From assembly GCA_038380435.1 (NCBI GenBank), contig JAWZYU010000024.1, forward strand, positions 54,894,613 to 54,958,612: a stretch of 64,000 nt of DNA, given 5' to 3'. The notes beneath the pieces are model-generated. The model made no database searches. It had not been told where the DNA came from and saw only the letters and a list, made by a program, of their open reading frames with translations. Positions within the stretch are counted from its first letter, which is position 1. Each line of letters opens with the position of its first letter. The translations under genes were made by a program, and so were the position numbers. This document shows positions 53,091 through 64,000 of this stretch, piece after piece. This DNA is from Ryuthela nishihirai. Taxonomy: Eukaryota > Arthropoda > Arachnida > Araneae > Heptathelidae.

Positions 53091-53459
53091 GAATGGCGCG
53101 AAATATCGGGATAATAAGCAAAATATTTAGCATTTGGATCAGGATTATAAAACAAAATAATTTTTGATGGAGCCAGAATATAAAACGTATTAGCATTTCA
53201 TGCACAAAATGTGCCTTCCTCCTATTAAAGGGGGATAAACTGAAGAAACATATTAGTCAACTGTAATACTCATTGTTTAAAACAATTTTGATCTTGCTGA
53301 AATTTTAATTTATATGTCCCAACTGTACCAACGTTGGGATTTATGTATGCTAAAACCTCACCTGGCCCTCAATGAGAAAGGGGACTCTTATAGCTTTGAA
53401 AAGGCTATCCATCGTATGTGGTACTGAGCCATGGTCCCTTACGCAAGAGAGTTATTGAG

Positions 53460-53690
53460 GTGTTATACCTCTGAGAAGCACCTTTTTACATACAATGAGA
53501 TAATTGGCCAGGTGACAAGAACCCCAATGCTCAGAGGAAGTTAGGGGAAGGGAACCCACTGGATAGCTGTTAGGAGACAGATGGCATCCTCTTGTCAAGG
53601 CCATTCAGTGTGTTCTTTAATGCACACAGTTTATGGCTCTCCTGTACATAGGACCATGACTCAATGTCCCATCTCATGGATGGCAGAGGG
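53460..53690 (-). repeat. SINE-B fragment
   Basis: Minus strand 3' two-thirds: GATGGGACATTGAG, GCATTAAAGAACACACTG, CTGTCTCCTAACAGC and TGTATGTAAAAAGGTGC. The head is missing. Confidence 0.7.
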
Positions 53691-54081
53691 CAAGTTTGGG
53701 ATTATCAGATAAAAATCTGAAATAAATTTTAAGGGATATTTGGAACTCGTACCAAAGAAGTGTTTTTTTTTACAATCAATGAATTTTTCATTACGTTTTA
53801 TATTCATCTGAGAGGCCAAATCATATAAAGCATATATGAATAATTCAACAATATAAAGATAAAAAAGCAAAATTTTTAAGGTGTGCATTTTTTTTTAATT
53901 TTAATAAAATTTACAAAGGAATTAAATGTAATTTTTCTTAAGAGATATTCTTTATCATAAGATAAAACACTACTAATTTTGTGGTAAAAATATATGAAAC
54001 TAAAATCTATCCGAATTACCTGCGGAACGACAGGAAGTTGATTAGTACATTTTTTTAAATTATAAAAAGATAAATAAATCT

Positions 54082-54251
54082 CCCCTCAATCAGCTACTTG
54101 CCACTGGAGCCTGTCAGTTTATATGCCATAGTAGAAAGTCTGTGAGGCTGGCAGGACCTCAGCGGAAAAACGACACACATCCATGCCTTACCCGGGGTTC
54201 AAACCCAGGTCCCTTAGATCAGTAGTCAAGCGCGCTAACCACTCGAAGCTA
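54082..54251 (-). repeat. SINE-A, full-length copy
   Basis: Minus strand: head AGCTTCGAGTGGTTAGCGCG, B box GGTTTGAACCCCGGG, body, and CAAGTAGCTGATTGAGGGGA end with a GATTTATTTATC tail. A tRNA scan may call a tRNA here; the body shows it is a SINE. Confidence 0.85.
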
Positions 54252-54276
54252 CAATTTAAATAAGTTGAAATTATGG

Positions 54277-54813
54277 TGTCTGTAGGGACTCTGCGGGAGT
54301 GAAGGGTCAGGATCGCCATTTTGGCGGCAGTGCCTACCCGCCTGGCGACATAGCGCCAGCGGCAGGGCCAGTTTTGAGAGCATGAAGGCGACAAGAGTCG
54401 TCCTGGCACGGCGATCGTGTTCGAACACTATTTGCCGAGACACCCTAACGTCCCCCGAATGACACGTGACATCATCCTGTGGATGGTTAAAACAAGACTT
54501 GCGCGCGGACCACGAGGCAGTCCGGTTGTGAGACTGCTCGTTTTAAGCTTTCTATCTAGCGGTGGGACCGCTGAGGTTCGTTAGTGTTATATTCGGCGAG
54601 TGACTGCACCGGGTGGGCAGTCACTGTATGTATATAGTTATAATGTTTGTAAATAAAAAAAGTGTACATAGTTGAAATACATGAGTTTGCGTATTCGGCC
54701 ACCTGAGTGATTATCCTGACAAGATAAGGGCAGGTACCCTTCTACAAAGCTATCACACACATAGGTAATAAAAGAACTCAGCCCAGACAGGCAGAGTGCC
54801 GTCGACAGTGTCA
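54277..54813 (+). mobile_element. Solo LTR of family 1
   Basis: Opposite orientation to the LTRs at 44913 and 47446. It shares cctgacaagataagggcagg, tacccttcta, aaaagaactcagcccagaca and the cagtcactgtatgtatatag region. A GC-rich U3-like part (54290-54560) precedes TATATAG and an AATAAA at about 54650. No internal retrotransposon sequence follows. The 5' boundary is uncertain. Confidence 0.65.
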
Positions 54814-54929
54814 ATAGATTCTTATTAATAATAATTGGGGGGGGGGGGGGAACTGAAAGACAAGCTAATTTTCTTTTAAGGATTCTATGGTAGGAAATTT
54901 GAGTCCATTTCATTTTATCAGTAAAGTTT

Positions 54930-55170
54930 CCTCAATGTACTGGAACGACTGCCATCCATCAGATGAGACATTAAACCATGGCCTGTGTGGGAAAAGAGCC
55001 ACACCCTGTACACTCTAAACAAAATGCTGGATAAACCTGGATGGAAAGTTTCCATCTGTCTTCTATAACAGATGGCTTTGTGGCTTAACCCAGTGGGGCA
55101 CCTTAGCCAATCTTCGAGTCCTTGTGACATACCATTTACCCCATTGTGTGTAAAAAAAAAAGTGGTAATC
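54930..55170 (+). repeat. SINE-B, 5'-truncated copy
   Basis: catcagatgagacattaaac, agagccacaccctgtacact, tccatctgtcttctataac and catttaccccattgtgtgt follow the SINE-B order. The head is missing. Confidence 0.7.
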
Positions 55171-56100
55171 GTAAAAAAAAAATTCAAAATCCTCTGAATT
55201 TTTATAAGAATGCAGTCTAAAACTCCGGAGTGAAATGAAAATATATTTAATGCATCATTATAATTTCCTACTTGAAGCAAATATATCTGACTTAATCAAG
55301 ACTCTTAACAAAATTATCATTTTCAGAAATCAAGCGTTTCCTTAATTTTAAGGTGAAAAGAAATATTAATATCATAAAATCATGCTCATATTTAATCACT
55401 GGATTCATTAGTGCATTAAACCTGAAAAAATAGAGAAATCTGTTTAAATTCAGAAAGCTGTCTAAATGGAATTAAAACTCAGATTTCATAACTGCATAAA
55501 TAAAACAGAAAATGTTTCCAAGTTATATGATTTATTTTGAGTAAATTAGGAGTTAAACATAATTCCGGTGTCTGCTTGGAAGGGCGATTCATACAATTGA
55601 ATGCTGAACAGGCAACTATAATATAAAATTAACAAATCGTCAAGTTTTTCAGAGCAAATATCGTTCTGTTACTACAGTAAGAGCTAATGTTTTGAATAGA
55701 ACAACATGGCAGTCCCTCTACCATCAACTTTAACTGCTTAGGGCGTCTCCTCTTCCTTCTTACCTCCATGAAAAAAAATGGTAAAAAAAAATACTCCCAG
55801 CCAAGGAGTTTAGAACAAGGAGGCGCCCTTTGAATGAATTGGTAAGTACAGTACCAGTAGAGGTTTGCCTTGTTAACATTACCTTCTATGGACGTTTAGC
55901 TTTTCAATGACTTTTAAACAAAGAAGCATTTATGCAATGATTTTTACCATTCAAATGCATATTATTCCTAAGTATTTTAACTGAACTAATAAAACTTAGA
56001 GAAATCTTTAGCAAGTATATTTTTTTAAAACGAAAATTGATGGCCGTTCGATCAAAACAAACCGCATTCCTCTTTATGTATCAGAGCGCTGAAGTGATCG
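55171..56100. other. No gene recognised
   Basis: Not matched to other repeats in the window. A segment at 55700-55870 is less AT-rich and contains a donor-like G|GTAAGTAC at about 55842, but no reading frame supports an exon. Confidence 0.35.
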
Positions 56101-56154
56101 TTTTGATTGGCTCTGTGTTAAACTCTTCGAATGACACGTGATGTAACATAAGTT

Positions 56155-56395
56155 CTAACATGTGACGTTTGGACTCGCCAATTGTGATAGAAGTCTTATG
56201 GCGTAGATATCCTTGTAAATTGCAAAAGCAGTTTAAAACGTAATTGGCTAAACAAGAATGCAAGTTAGTAGTATCATGATTATTATTGTTTAGACAATTA
56301 TAACGTTTTAAATTGCTTTTGCAATTTACAAGGATATCTACGCCAGGACTTTCATTACAATTGGCGAGTCCAAACGTCACATATTAGTACATGTA
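56155..56395. mobile_element. Fold-back element, about 105-bp arms
   Basis: Arm 1 (about 56155-56265; tgtgacgtttggactcgcca, gcgtagatatccttgtaaat) and arm 2 (about 56285-56395) are near-perfect reverse complements around an AT-rich spacer. No open frame; MITE-like. Confidence 0.85.
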
Positions 56396-56419
56396 TTTGT
56401 CACATCTTCAAATTATATT

Positions 56420-56545
56420 TCAAGTAATAAAAATTTTAATTACCGATAGGTTAGACCATTTTAATATTGCATATTATTAATATGATTATTCTGTATTAAA
56501 ATGTTCTAACCTATCGATTAATTCAAATTTTTATTACGTTGTACG
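56420..56545. mobile_element. Second fold-back element, about 45-bp arms
   Basis: Arms contain gtaataaaaattttaatta and ccgataggttagaccatttt, with the reverse complement (aaaatgttctaacctatcga...) ending near 56540. It lies only about 25 bases after the first fold-back and has unrelated arms. Confidence 0.85.
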
Positions 56546-57199
56546 CTATGAACGGTAGCAAATAATTCATTTTTGCAAATAATTTATCCAGGCCTGTCGT
56601 TTTTATGGATATTTCAAGGCTTAAACGTATAAAAGTAAAAAACGCTGAATATTTCTGATTATTTTCGGTTTGTGAACTTACAAATTTACAATTCAACGTT
56701 CATATATATATATAGACGATTTTAAGTGTGACAAGGCTGACTGACAGTGGATCATTCTATAGTGTAGAAATGGTACAGCTGTGAAAATTTGCACCTAGGG
56801 GTAATCCGGGTCGTAGATCTCGAAAAAAATCCTAAATTTGACCTCTGACGTGTCTTTTGAGGCGAAATTGAGGTCACATAGACCTCCATTTTGATAGTTT
56901 GATAGTTTTTGCTTAGATCAAACCGTGATCTATAAGTCCTAGAAACGCGAAAATTGGCGTCTTCAAGTGTTTCGGATTGTAGATCTCGAAAATGTTATGA
57001 AATTTCAGATCTGGAGGGTACATTGCTGTAAGTGTTGCAAGAAAAGATAGAAAGAAACCCAAATGCTGGCTTTGTATTGAAGTTACAATTTCGGACACAG
57101 GAAAAAGCACTAATATAAATACCAAAAATGATGGGGGATTGTTTAATGTTTCTGATGATATATAATAATGGTCTACTAAAAGTGATCTAGCTCAAAGTT

Positions 57200-58080
57200 T
57201 AATTAGAAGATGGGCATACATGAGCTAGTAAAGCATTTTCGATATGCAGATCGGAACTGCAATGCTGTAGGATTGTTATTATTCCCACCTCTATTTCTTA
57301 CAGTTGCAAAAAACAGCTCTATATGGTGGTTAATTTTTTGGTGAGCAAATATTTCGGTACTGGTACATCTGACCATACCAATGTTTCTGCCAAACATTTT
57401 ATACTCATTAAATCGGCAATAAAGCCAATAACAACAACTTTTCTTTTTGTCTAGTAAAGTGGCACTCCATCACTGGTTTTCAAGGACTTTAAATAAAAGA
57501 TGCCTTTCTTGACATTATTTAGAATTTCATGTTTGTATTTTAAAGACATTTTTTTTTGTCCATTTCCCCATTGGGTGGCAAGAATTCAGCAGATCAAATA
57601 TCATGTTGATCTGCTTTGAAAAATATTGCTGTTGGACCAATACCTTGAAACCCATCATGCCTTTTTTTTTCACAGAAGAATAATGCATTATCCATTGAAT
57701 TGTTTAATGTTTGTGCTGCTAATCTCACTTTCATTTTTTGCTTCAACCATTCAGTATGACTTCTTACAAGTTTATTTGCAGCATGAAGACCTTGTTCTTG
57801 CAAGGTATTTAATTTGACAAAATATTCCCACGTAATTTTTCCACCTGTTGAACAATTATAAGCTTGTGATCTGCAATCAAATTTCTCATTAATTTCAGCA
57901 TATGGAATGCATCTAAAAAATGTACACTTTTAAATTTGGATCTGATGGATGTAGAAACCAATTTTGCATCCTCTCAACATTCAATTCAACACCTAGGGTA
58001 CTTACATGGAAAGGTTCATCACAAGTCATAGTTACAATTCTTCAAAAATCATATTTAAATGGAAACCTAAGGGTATAAAA
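57200..58080 (-). pseudogene. P-element-type transposase fossil (THAP9-like)
   Basis: Minus strand from about 58050 down reads LNVERMQNWFLHPSDPNLKV, DAFHMLKLIRNLIADH (the DACHMLKL.RN block), ITWEYFVKLNTLQEQGLHAA, KMKVRLAAQTLNNSMDNAL, FQGIGPTAIF, and finally HHIELFFATVRNRGGNNNNP followed by TALQFRSAYRK. The last is the diagnostic LELFFG.IR..GG.NNNPTA.QFR.AY block. Frames break between blocks; the N-terminal THAP domain was not seen. Confidence 0.85.
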
Positions 58081-58384
58081 AGAATATGATTTTAATTCCT
58101 ATTGATTGCAGACAAATATTAGGAATAATAAATTTAACATACTATTGTCAGCATGATGGGACTTGTGGGCTTGAAATAATTTTCCTCTACCATATTGCTT
58201 ATGTAATTAGAAAATGTTGTAATTTTAAGTGCTTTGTGCTTAGTATGTTTTCATAGCAGTAAATTATTAGTACAAAATTTAGGCAGTAATTCCATAGCAT
58301 TCCCAAATATAGTTATGTCTACAGAAATAATCATAAAGTACAATGTGTGTAATAAAAATTTCATTCTCGAATAAACAGAGAGGT

Positions 58385-58780
58385 AAAATTGTGATTAGCC
58401 ACATGGGATCTGAACTCACGACCTCCTAATAATTTGTCGGGTGCTCTTGCATTTTTCAAGAAATTTTTTGAAAACCCATAAAATGGAGAGGGGAAATGTT
58501 ATATTGCATCCGAAATCAAGTGTCTTGCTTCCCTTTCAAATTTTCCTAGCTCTGGGCCTGGTCATTGGGGATGTGTTTGACTGTAATTGAATACTGGTCT
58601 AGAAATAACTTTCCAGGTTAGTGCACACAACCAGCACATGTCAAGATGCATTGCTTTTCTTTTAAGTCAACATACTTTGTATCAAGCCTAAGGATTAGTT
58701 GTTTGGCGGCTGGTAGCTTAGTGATCAGAGCACCTGACATGTTATCAGAAGGTTGTAGGCTCAGATCCCATCAAACTAAT
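58385..58780. repeat. SINE-D copies, one per strand
   Basis: A minus-strand head half lies at 58400-58445 (atgggatctgaactcacgac). A plus-strand head lies at 58705-58775 (GGCGGCTGGTAGCTTAGTGA, then GTAGGCTCAGATCCCATC). Between them the block gtttgactgtaattgaa...ggttagtgcacac matches 11670-11730. Confidence 0.65.
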
Positions 58781-58964
58781 GAATAAATAAATGAGAAAAT
58801 TGTCAACATATCACCAACAGGTGCATATCTGTGATTTCCTATTATTTCTTCTCATCATTATATAGACAATGCAATTTTATCACAAAAATTCTTAGCAATA
58901 GGAATATAATTCATATAATATATATAACAAATTGAGCCTCATTGTTATAGAAGCCCAATTTGCC

Positions 58965-59295
58965 AGGCTTGTAATATGCAGTTAGAAGTCCATTAGAGGT
59001 CCCAAATGTGCCTGTACTGAGAATTTATCCCATTTTGCCTTCATTGAGAAAAGGGATACTGATGGAAAAGCTGTTGTCTGTGAGATGGGAAGTTAATTTG
59101 CAACCCTGTGTGTTATAGCCATACCTTGTGTATAACTAAAGAACACTCTGGATTGCTTTGATGGGAGGCTATCATTATTTCCTACCAGCTATCCAGTCGA
59201 TCCCCTTCCCCTATCTTCTCAGAGTCCTTGAGACTTGGCCTTTTAGCCCAAGCTGTAAAAAATAAAGAATGTCCCTCAGAGGAACCTTAACCTTC
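58965..59295 (+). repeat. SINE-B copy
   Basis: Complete order but diverged: ttgccaggcttgtaatatgc head, GAGATGGGAAGTTAAT, GAGAG-region degenerate, AACTAAAGAACACTCTGG, CTACCAGCTATCCAG and CTTTTAGCCC end. Confidence 0.75.
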
Positions 59296-60370
59296 GTGAG
59301 AACTTAAAACTTACTTGTCGAGGCCACAATTAATAAATCACAGAAATGTGTACAAAAAAATCATGCATCTATTTTCATTTGATGATAAACATTTATAGGG
59401 AAAAAATGAATAATCCAAATTAGCTTCCCCCCCTCTCATAATAAAAGTAATAGTGGAAAAGAAAAACAAATTCTAGTAAGTAAATATTTTAAAATAATAT
59501 TGAGGCTGTATATTTTTAAAAACTAGTAACTCTGTCAGAAAATATTGCTCATTTGAAGGCCTTCAGGTAAAGCAGAAAAGCTGTGAAAAAAATAGGTTTC
59601 TGCACAAAAGTATTGCAAGTGCATAGACCATCCAAAATATGTTTTTCTTTGATAAATATATACTAACCAAGGTGATTTCTAGGTTTAAAAATGAAAAAAA
59701 AAAATTATGTGCTCTAATACATGACACATATATAACCTCTTATACTTAAATCAGAATATATAGTGACCAAGCTATTTTATCTTCTCATTTTCATCAAAAT
59801 CTAAGAATGTGAGTTGGTGAATACTGAAGACAGTTCAGTCAAAAAGCTACTAAATTGTTATCAATAATGATATATTCTCCATTTGAATTAGAGTGAATCT
59901 CAGAGTAATTATGTTGGTCATACTATTAATTTGTTATGTGGGCATTTAAACTGCCTAAAAATCTTCAGTGTTACAGTGATGTCACAGTAATTCTTCAAAT
60001 TTAACCTTTCAACAAAGAATAATTATATGTATTTTTCTAATATATAGATAAAGCAGATCACAATTGTTTCTTGATGTTGCCTACAACATATTATTATTAT
60101 ATTTTCCAGTGAGGTTTATGGAGTTTTATGGGAAATATTTTTACATTGAACAATCTGAATGCAAGAACAATACTGACATTTGGTGGAAATTGAAAGTAGC
60201 AGGTTAGAAGGCTGGTATGCTGACTGACCCAGCCTCCCATTCACCAACTTTTCTTGGCTTCTGAGAGAAATGTGTAGATTGATAGAGGTGAAATTTTTTT
60301 TAGCAGACACATCTAATTTCCATCAAGATCACATTTCTTTTATGTGTATCATTTACTGCAATAGTTGCTC
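59296..60370. other. No gene recognised
   Basis: AT-rich, with no tRNA head, transposase frame or repeat shared with other parts of the window identified. Confidence 0.4.
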
Positions 60371-60371
60371 T

Positions 60372-61141
60372 GTTTTCCACAGCACTCATTTATCGGTATC
60401 AGGTTCAGATGTGAATGGGGGGGGGGGGGGTCATCATTTTTTGTGATGGACCATTGCCTCATACCCCTGGGATTGATAATCAGAATGGAGGCCAAATATT
60501 ATTAAACATCTGTATAGTTACAAATCTTTAAGACATTTTTAGACCACTAAAATATAGGTAAATTTGTTAAGAATGGTGATACACTCTCTTTGCCTAATTT
60601 ATCTTCCTAGTTCAATTTACTCATTTGGCAACTCCCCCAACATTATTTTTCTTCTAGATCTGGGCCTGCTTGGTATCTGTGTAGTAATTAGAGCCATACC
60701 TGCAGAAGAGAGCAAAAATATCCCTGAGATTCTGATGGCACACCAGATTATGTTTTGTTTTTTTTATCTAATATGGATATTGCAGCAAGTAAAATTGATC
60801 ATATAGAAAAAATTCATAAGCCGGTTCTAAAATTTGTCATCTGATCACAAAAATTAGGAAAAAAATTATGCAACATAATCAATGCATATATATCTATTTG
60901 TAATAATCCAGCTTCAGAAATACAAATGATTGAGTCAGTTCATGTAACATTAAATTCTTATCCATCCAAAAACCACACAAAAACATACATTAGTTATTGT
61001 ATGGTGACCAAATTGTTCTCCATTCTGGTTATTCTCAGGGGAGATGGGACAATGGCCCACCACAAAAATGATGACCCCCCCCCCCCCCCCCCCCCCATTT
61101 ACATCTGAACCTGATACTGATAAATGAGTGGTGTGGAAAAC
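60372..61141. repeat. Large inverted repeat with G/C homopolymers in both arms
   Basis: Arm 1 at 60372-60490 and arm 2 at 61019-61141 are imperfect reverse complements (aggttcagatgtgaat versus atttacatctgaacct; cactcatttatc versus gataaatgagtg). The arms carry a 14-G run (60417-60430) and a 22-C run (61075-61096) at corresponding positions. The 530-base spacer has no recognised gene. Confidence 0.8.
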
Positions 61142-61385
61142 ATATTACTTATAGTACGAAAGAAATGTAGATAAAGGTGAAACTTCTCAGAGTACCCAAG
61201 TGCCATAAAAAATCAAGATACCAGGCATATCATTAGTTCATAATGAAACCTTGAAAGGTTAATTCACTTTAATTGGTGAGAGTTCAAAATTTTGCTGTGT
61301 AACTCTCTTGGCAAAATTGTAGGGGGTGCTGTAGTACCCTATGTTACTCATCCAGGGTTAAAATGAAAGTTCTGTTAACTTTCAC

Positions 61386-61820
61386 GTGACTTATGTGGTG
61401 GCAGATTCAAACATTCCCCCCCACCACCACCATTTATTAAACTGGATTTTAAAAAAATTCAAAATATACCCTTCACATTCAAATTCTGTTTTTAACATAA
61501 TTCTGTCAGAATTTGCCACAGAAAAAACCTGTGAGGAAGACCTCAGCAGAATGGCAACACAGCAAAACAATACAGAAGAAAACCATGAGCATACTGACCA
61601 CCGAGGAATATTAGGTACCATATATATATTAAAAAAAATGCTGCCGATAGATATTGCCCCAAATACATGCCATTCATACAACATGGTCTATATTTGCCTT
61701 ATGGATGAGCCACTATTTGAAATATGTGCATTTTCAAAAGATTTGCCAAATGCTATTGAATATATGTACTTTGCATACAAGAGGAATTACTTGTTTGTAA
61801 AAAAAATATCTTTGCCATGA
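61386..61820 (+). CDS. Hypothetical ORF, 144 codons, unrecognised
   Basis: This is one of the longest open frames in the window. It begins MTYVVADSNIPPHHHHLLNW and includes DLSRMATQQNNTEENHEHTD and NMVYICLMDEPLFEICAFSK. An AATAAA lies at about 61875, some 55 bases after the stop. I recognise no domain. It could be a chance frame, a terminal exon or part of a transposon; a histidine run and a nearby C tract argue for caution. Confidence 0.2.
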   Translation: MTYVVADSNIPPHHHHLLNWILKKFKIYPSHSNSVFNIILSEFATEKTCEEDLSRMATQQNNTEENHEHTDHRGILGTIYILKKMLPIDIAPNTCHSYNMVYICLMDEPLFEICAFSKDLPNAIEYMYFAYKRNYLFVKKISLP

Positions 61821-61950
61821 TGTTTATTTTATATATATAACTCTTCACTTGAAGTGTTCAGAAAACATGTTCAAAATAAACCAGGCATTCTCAGCTATAA
61901 TTAACTAGTACATGTTTGGTATTTTATTTTCCAATTCTCTCCATATATAT

Positions 61951-62557
61951 TGTTGCGGATCACAAAAATGGATAGCCACTGAGCGTGAGTATTAAAAGCT
62001 ATATTTCAAAACCAAATTCAATACAAGGTAAATTGTTACAAAGGAAATATGGATGAAGTATCTTATTAACAAATCAACTATTAACATGCACAAGTCATCA
62101 ATCTTCCTGCATGACTGTGTATTTTACTAAATACTACCTTTTACTTGATTTACCAGGTCACCCGAAGATCTTCACTCGTAAACCAATTCTCGTCCTGTGC
62201 TAATAACTTTTCACACACTAGCCGAACAAAAAGACAGTCCGTGTAGACATTCGAAGTTAGCCATAAAAGTTCCCACTTTTATACTTCCGCGTATACACAA
62301 CACATCAAGTTACTTCTTGATACTTAACGATAAAAGATCCCACTTTTATCCTTCCGCGTATACACAACACATCAAGTTACTTCTTGATACTTAACGCGCA
62401 CTGTCTCAGAACAGCCCACCGGCCATTTTCGAACTCTTCGACCGTTACAACACAACGACCGTTAACGCTCCACTCTTCTTCTCCAAATTCTCCCAAAGTT
62501 CTTATTCGTTGGCTGAAACTTTTTGCTTTCGGTTGCCAGATTCCTTCTGTCGTAACA
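61951..62557 (-). mobile_element. Solo LTR, family 2
   Basis: Plus strand TGTTGCGGATCAC...CTGTCGTAACA, so on the minus strand it begins TGTTACGAC and ends GATCCGCAACA, with TG...CA ends. ATAT (up to ATATAT) flanks both sides and may be the target duplication. It contains the 67-base tandem repeat. No internal retrotransposon sequence adjoins it. Confidence 0.7.
62263..62396. repeat. Tandem repeat, two 67-bp units
   Basis: Units 62263-62329 and 62330-62396 differ at only a few bases (ataaaagttcccactttta versus ataaaagatcccactttta; the rest, cttccgcgtatacacaacac and onward, is the same). The unit lies inside the family-2 LTR, where such repeats often carry promoter or enhancer elements. Confidence 0.9.
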
Positions 62558-62559
62558 AT

Positions 62560-64000
62560 ATATTAATAAAAAAGCACTTCTTGTTTTTTATTCATTCTTC
62601 AGATTTTGCAGATAGCTATTAGAAAACAACCCTCAAAATTCTAATCTAAGAGTAATGAAGACTGAAGACTACATATTTATAAATCATACTTTATGATTGT
62701 ACTTTATTACATGAACATTAGCAGTGATTCTAGTTGTTCAAATGGGTAGTATTTATTCTCTTTATTATTACATATCATATTTGCTAAAGATTGTAACAAT
62801 TGATATTACAAATTTTTCTTTCATGAAATCAAACTTTAATTTCTTACTTGTGAAATGCGATATCTCTTCCTTTTTGGGCGAGTGGTGCAATTAAAACTGA
62901 CTGCCGGTAGCAGCCAATCTCGGTATTATGGCATGGGAAGCGATGGGTTACCATAATCACAATCAAGTTTCCCACTTGCAAAATTAACCTTAATCACAAC
63001 AATGAATGACTAACAACCTACATGTAGTCATCATTCATCAATTATTAATTGATAGCACATGAATTAACATTAAAATACTAAAGCAGTTGTCGGAAGTATA
63101 TATCACAGAAGCTGGAACGTGTTCTATCGAGATTTTCCAACCCATATTTTCCCATTTAATTGGTTGTCTGGAATTTAAACATTGTGCAATTACATATTCC
63201 TATAATTGTTAACACATTTGTGCACCGCATTATCATCTGACAAACTTAACGAAATAATTCGATGAGGTACAACTCTTGTTGAAATATCATTAAATGATTA
63301 TGATAATTGTAGAATTAAATAATATGTAAAACAGCATATGCATCTATGTATAATATCATTCACAAAACATATTTCATTGCAGAGCAGAGTGAAACTTTTG
63401 AAAGTTGTATAAGGATTTAAAAAAAAATTCTAAAACATAAAATTCTGTATAAATAGATTGGGAGGACTTATTAGTTATTGTGTACGAATTTTTCTTATGT
63501 AATCCGCGTAATTTTACAATGATCCTAAGTTCACATTTTTGAACATAACTGCTGTTACAATTTATTATAGCACCATATCTCACAACCTGCTAACTACTTC
63601 AAATAGAACCCTGCAAATCAGATAAAATTCATCACCAACAGCCAGATGCTTGGATTCCCACTGAGAAATTTGTCAATTTATCAACTTCTATTCCTACTCT
63701 GCACTCCTGGGACTTTAAATACTGCCAAATTAAAGTCATTCTACATCACAGACAATACCAGTTATGACATTCACATCACAGGAAATGTACACACAATGCT
63801 AAGGCAACACCTTCACCTATTCACCCTATTTATGCCCACTTTCAAGCATAAATTTCTACCACCCCCTGTCAACCCACAACCCCCACTTCACCACTCTGAA
63901 TACACCAATTGGTCATAAACAGACCCCCATAGCCCCCTTACCCTTTACTATAAGGAAAAAAAATTTATGGTATCAAATATCCTTTAATTCACAAGGAATA
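62560..64000. other. No gene recognised
   Basis: AT-rich. A 90-codon open frame at 63646-63918 has no recognised domain and a proline/histidine-rich end, and is not called as a gene. Confidence 0.4.

Overview
This is a strongly AT-rich metazoan (non-vertebrate) genomic window. Its one recognisable host gene has canonical GT-AG introns of 2.6 to 10.5 kb, and the rest is packed with decayed transposable elements. There are no bacterial operons, ribosome-binding sites or CRISPR arrays. The mix of Tc1/mariner, hAT and P-element DNA transposons, several non-LTR lineages, tRNA-derived SINEs and solo LTRs fits an arthropod-like invertebrate, possibly a chelicerate. The species cannot be fixed from the sequence.

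Host gene: seven consecutive plus-strand exons (9098-9287, 19777-19868, 29230-29384, 34267-34376, 37013-37093, 44544-44687, 49590-49679) join in perfect phase. They encode about 287 residues that align along their whole length with the C-terminal carboxyltransferase half of methylcrotonoyl-CoA carboxylase beta (MCCC2), including the final Leu/Phe-Arg-Met-stop. A polyadenylation signal follows at 49881. The 5' exons lie upstream of the window. The loops that carry catalysis in MCC beta are replaced, so this looks like a divergent paralogue or pseudoenzyme, although its frame and splice sites are intact.

Layout: 1-9097 is intronic or upstream sequence with LINE-A fragments (one nested in another), SINE-B copies, a tandem duplication and a decayed mariner. 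Intron 1 (9288-19776) holds a Tc1 fragment, a DD36E Tc1 inserted in a SINE, RT fragments and a 2-kb LINE-A. Intron 2 (19869-29229) holds LINE-A, SINE-A, another DD36E Tc1, a palindromic MITE and a four-copy SINE array. Intron 3 (29385-34266) holds a fold-back with hammerhead-like words, a hAT MITE with an 8-bp target duplication and a hAT transposase fossil. Intron 4 has LINE-A 3' ends. Intron 5 has a nearly complete DD36E Tc1 nested in a SINE and a second decayed DD36E copy. Intron 6 has two LTRs of one element, a SINE-in-SINE insertion and tandem repeats. After the gene (49906 onward) come a Jockey/I-type LINE, further SINEs and LTRs, two adjacent fold-back elements, a P-element transposase fossil, a large inverted repeat and a solo LTR.

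Repeat names used here are local labels. LINE-A is the non-LTR family with a SYGSETWTL motif. SINE-A has a Ser/Leu-tRNA-like head and an AGCAGCTGCTTGAGG tail. SINE-B has a GATGGGACGTTAAG / GCACGTTAAAGAAC body. SINE-C has a TGGTGCAATGGTAGC head. SINE-D has a GGCTGGTAGCTCAGTGG head. All coordinates were read by eye; boundaries of decayed repeats are accurate to roughly 10-50 bases.
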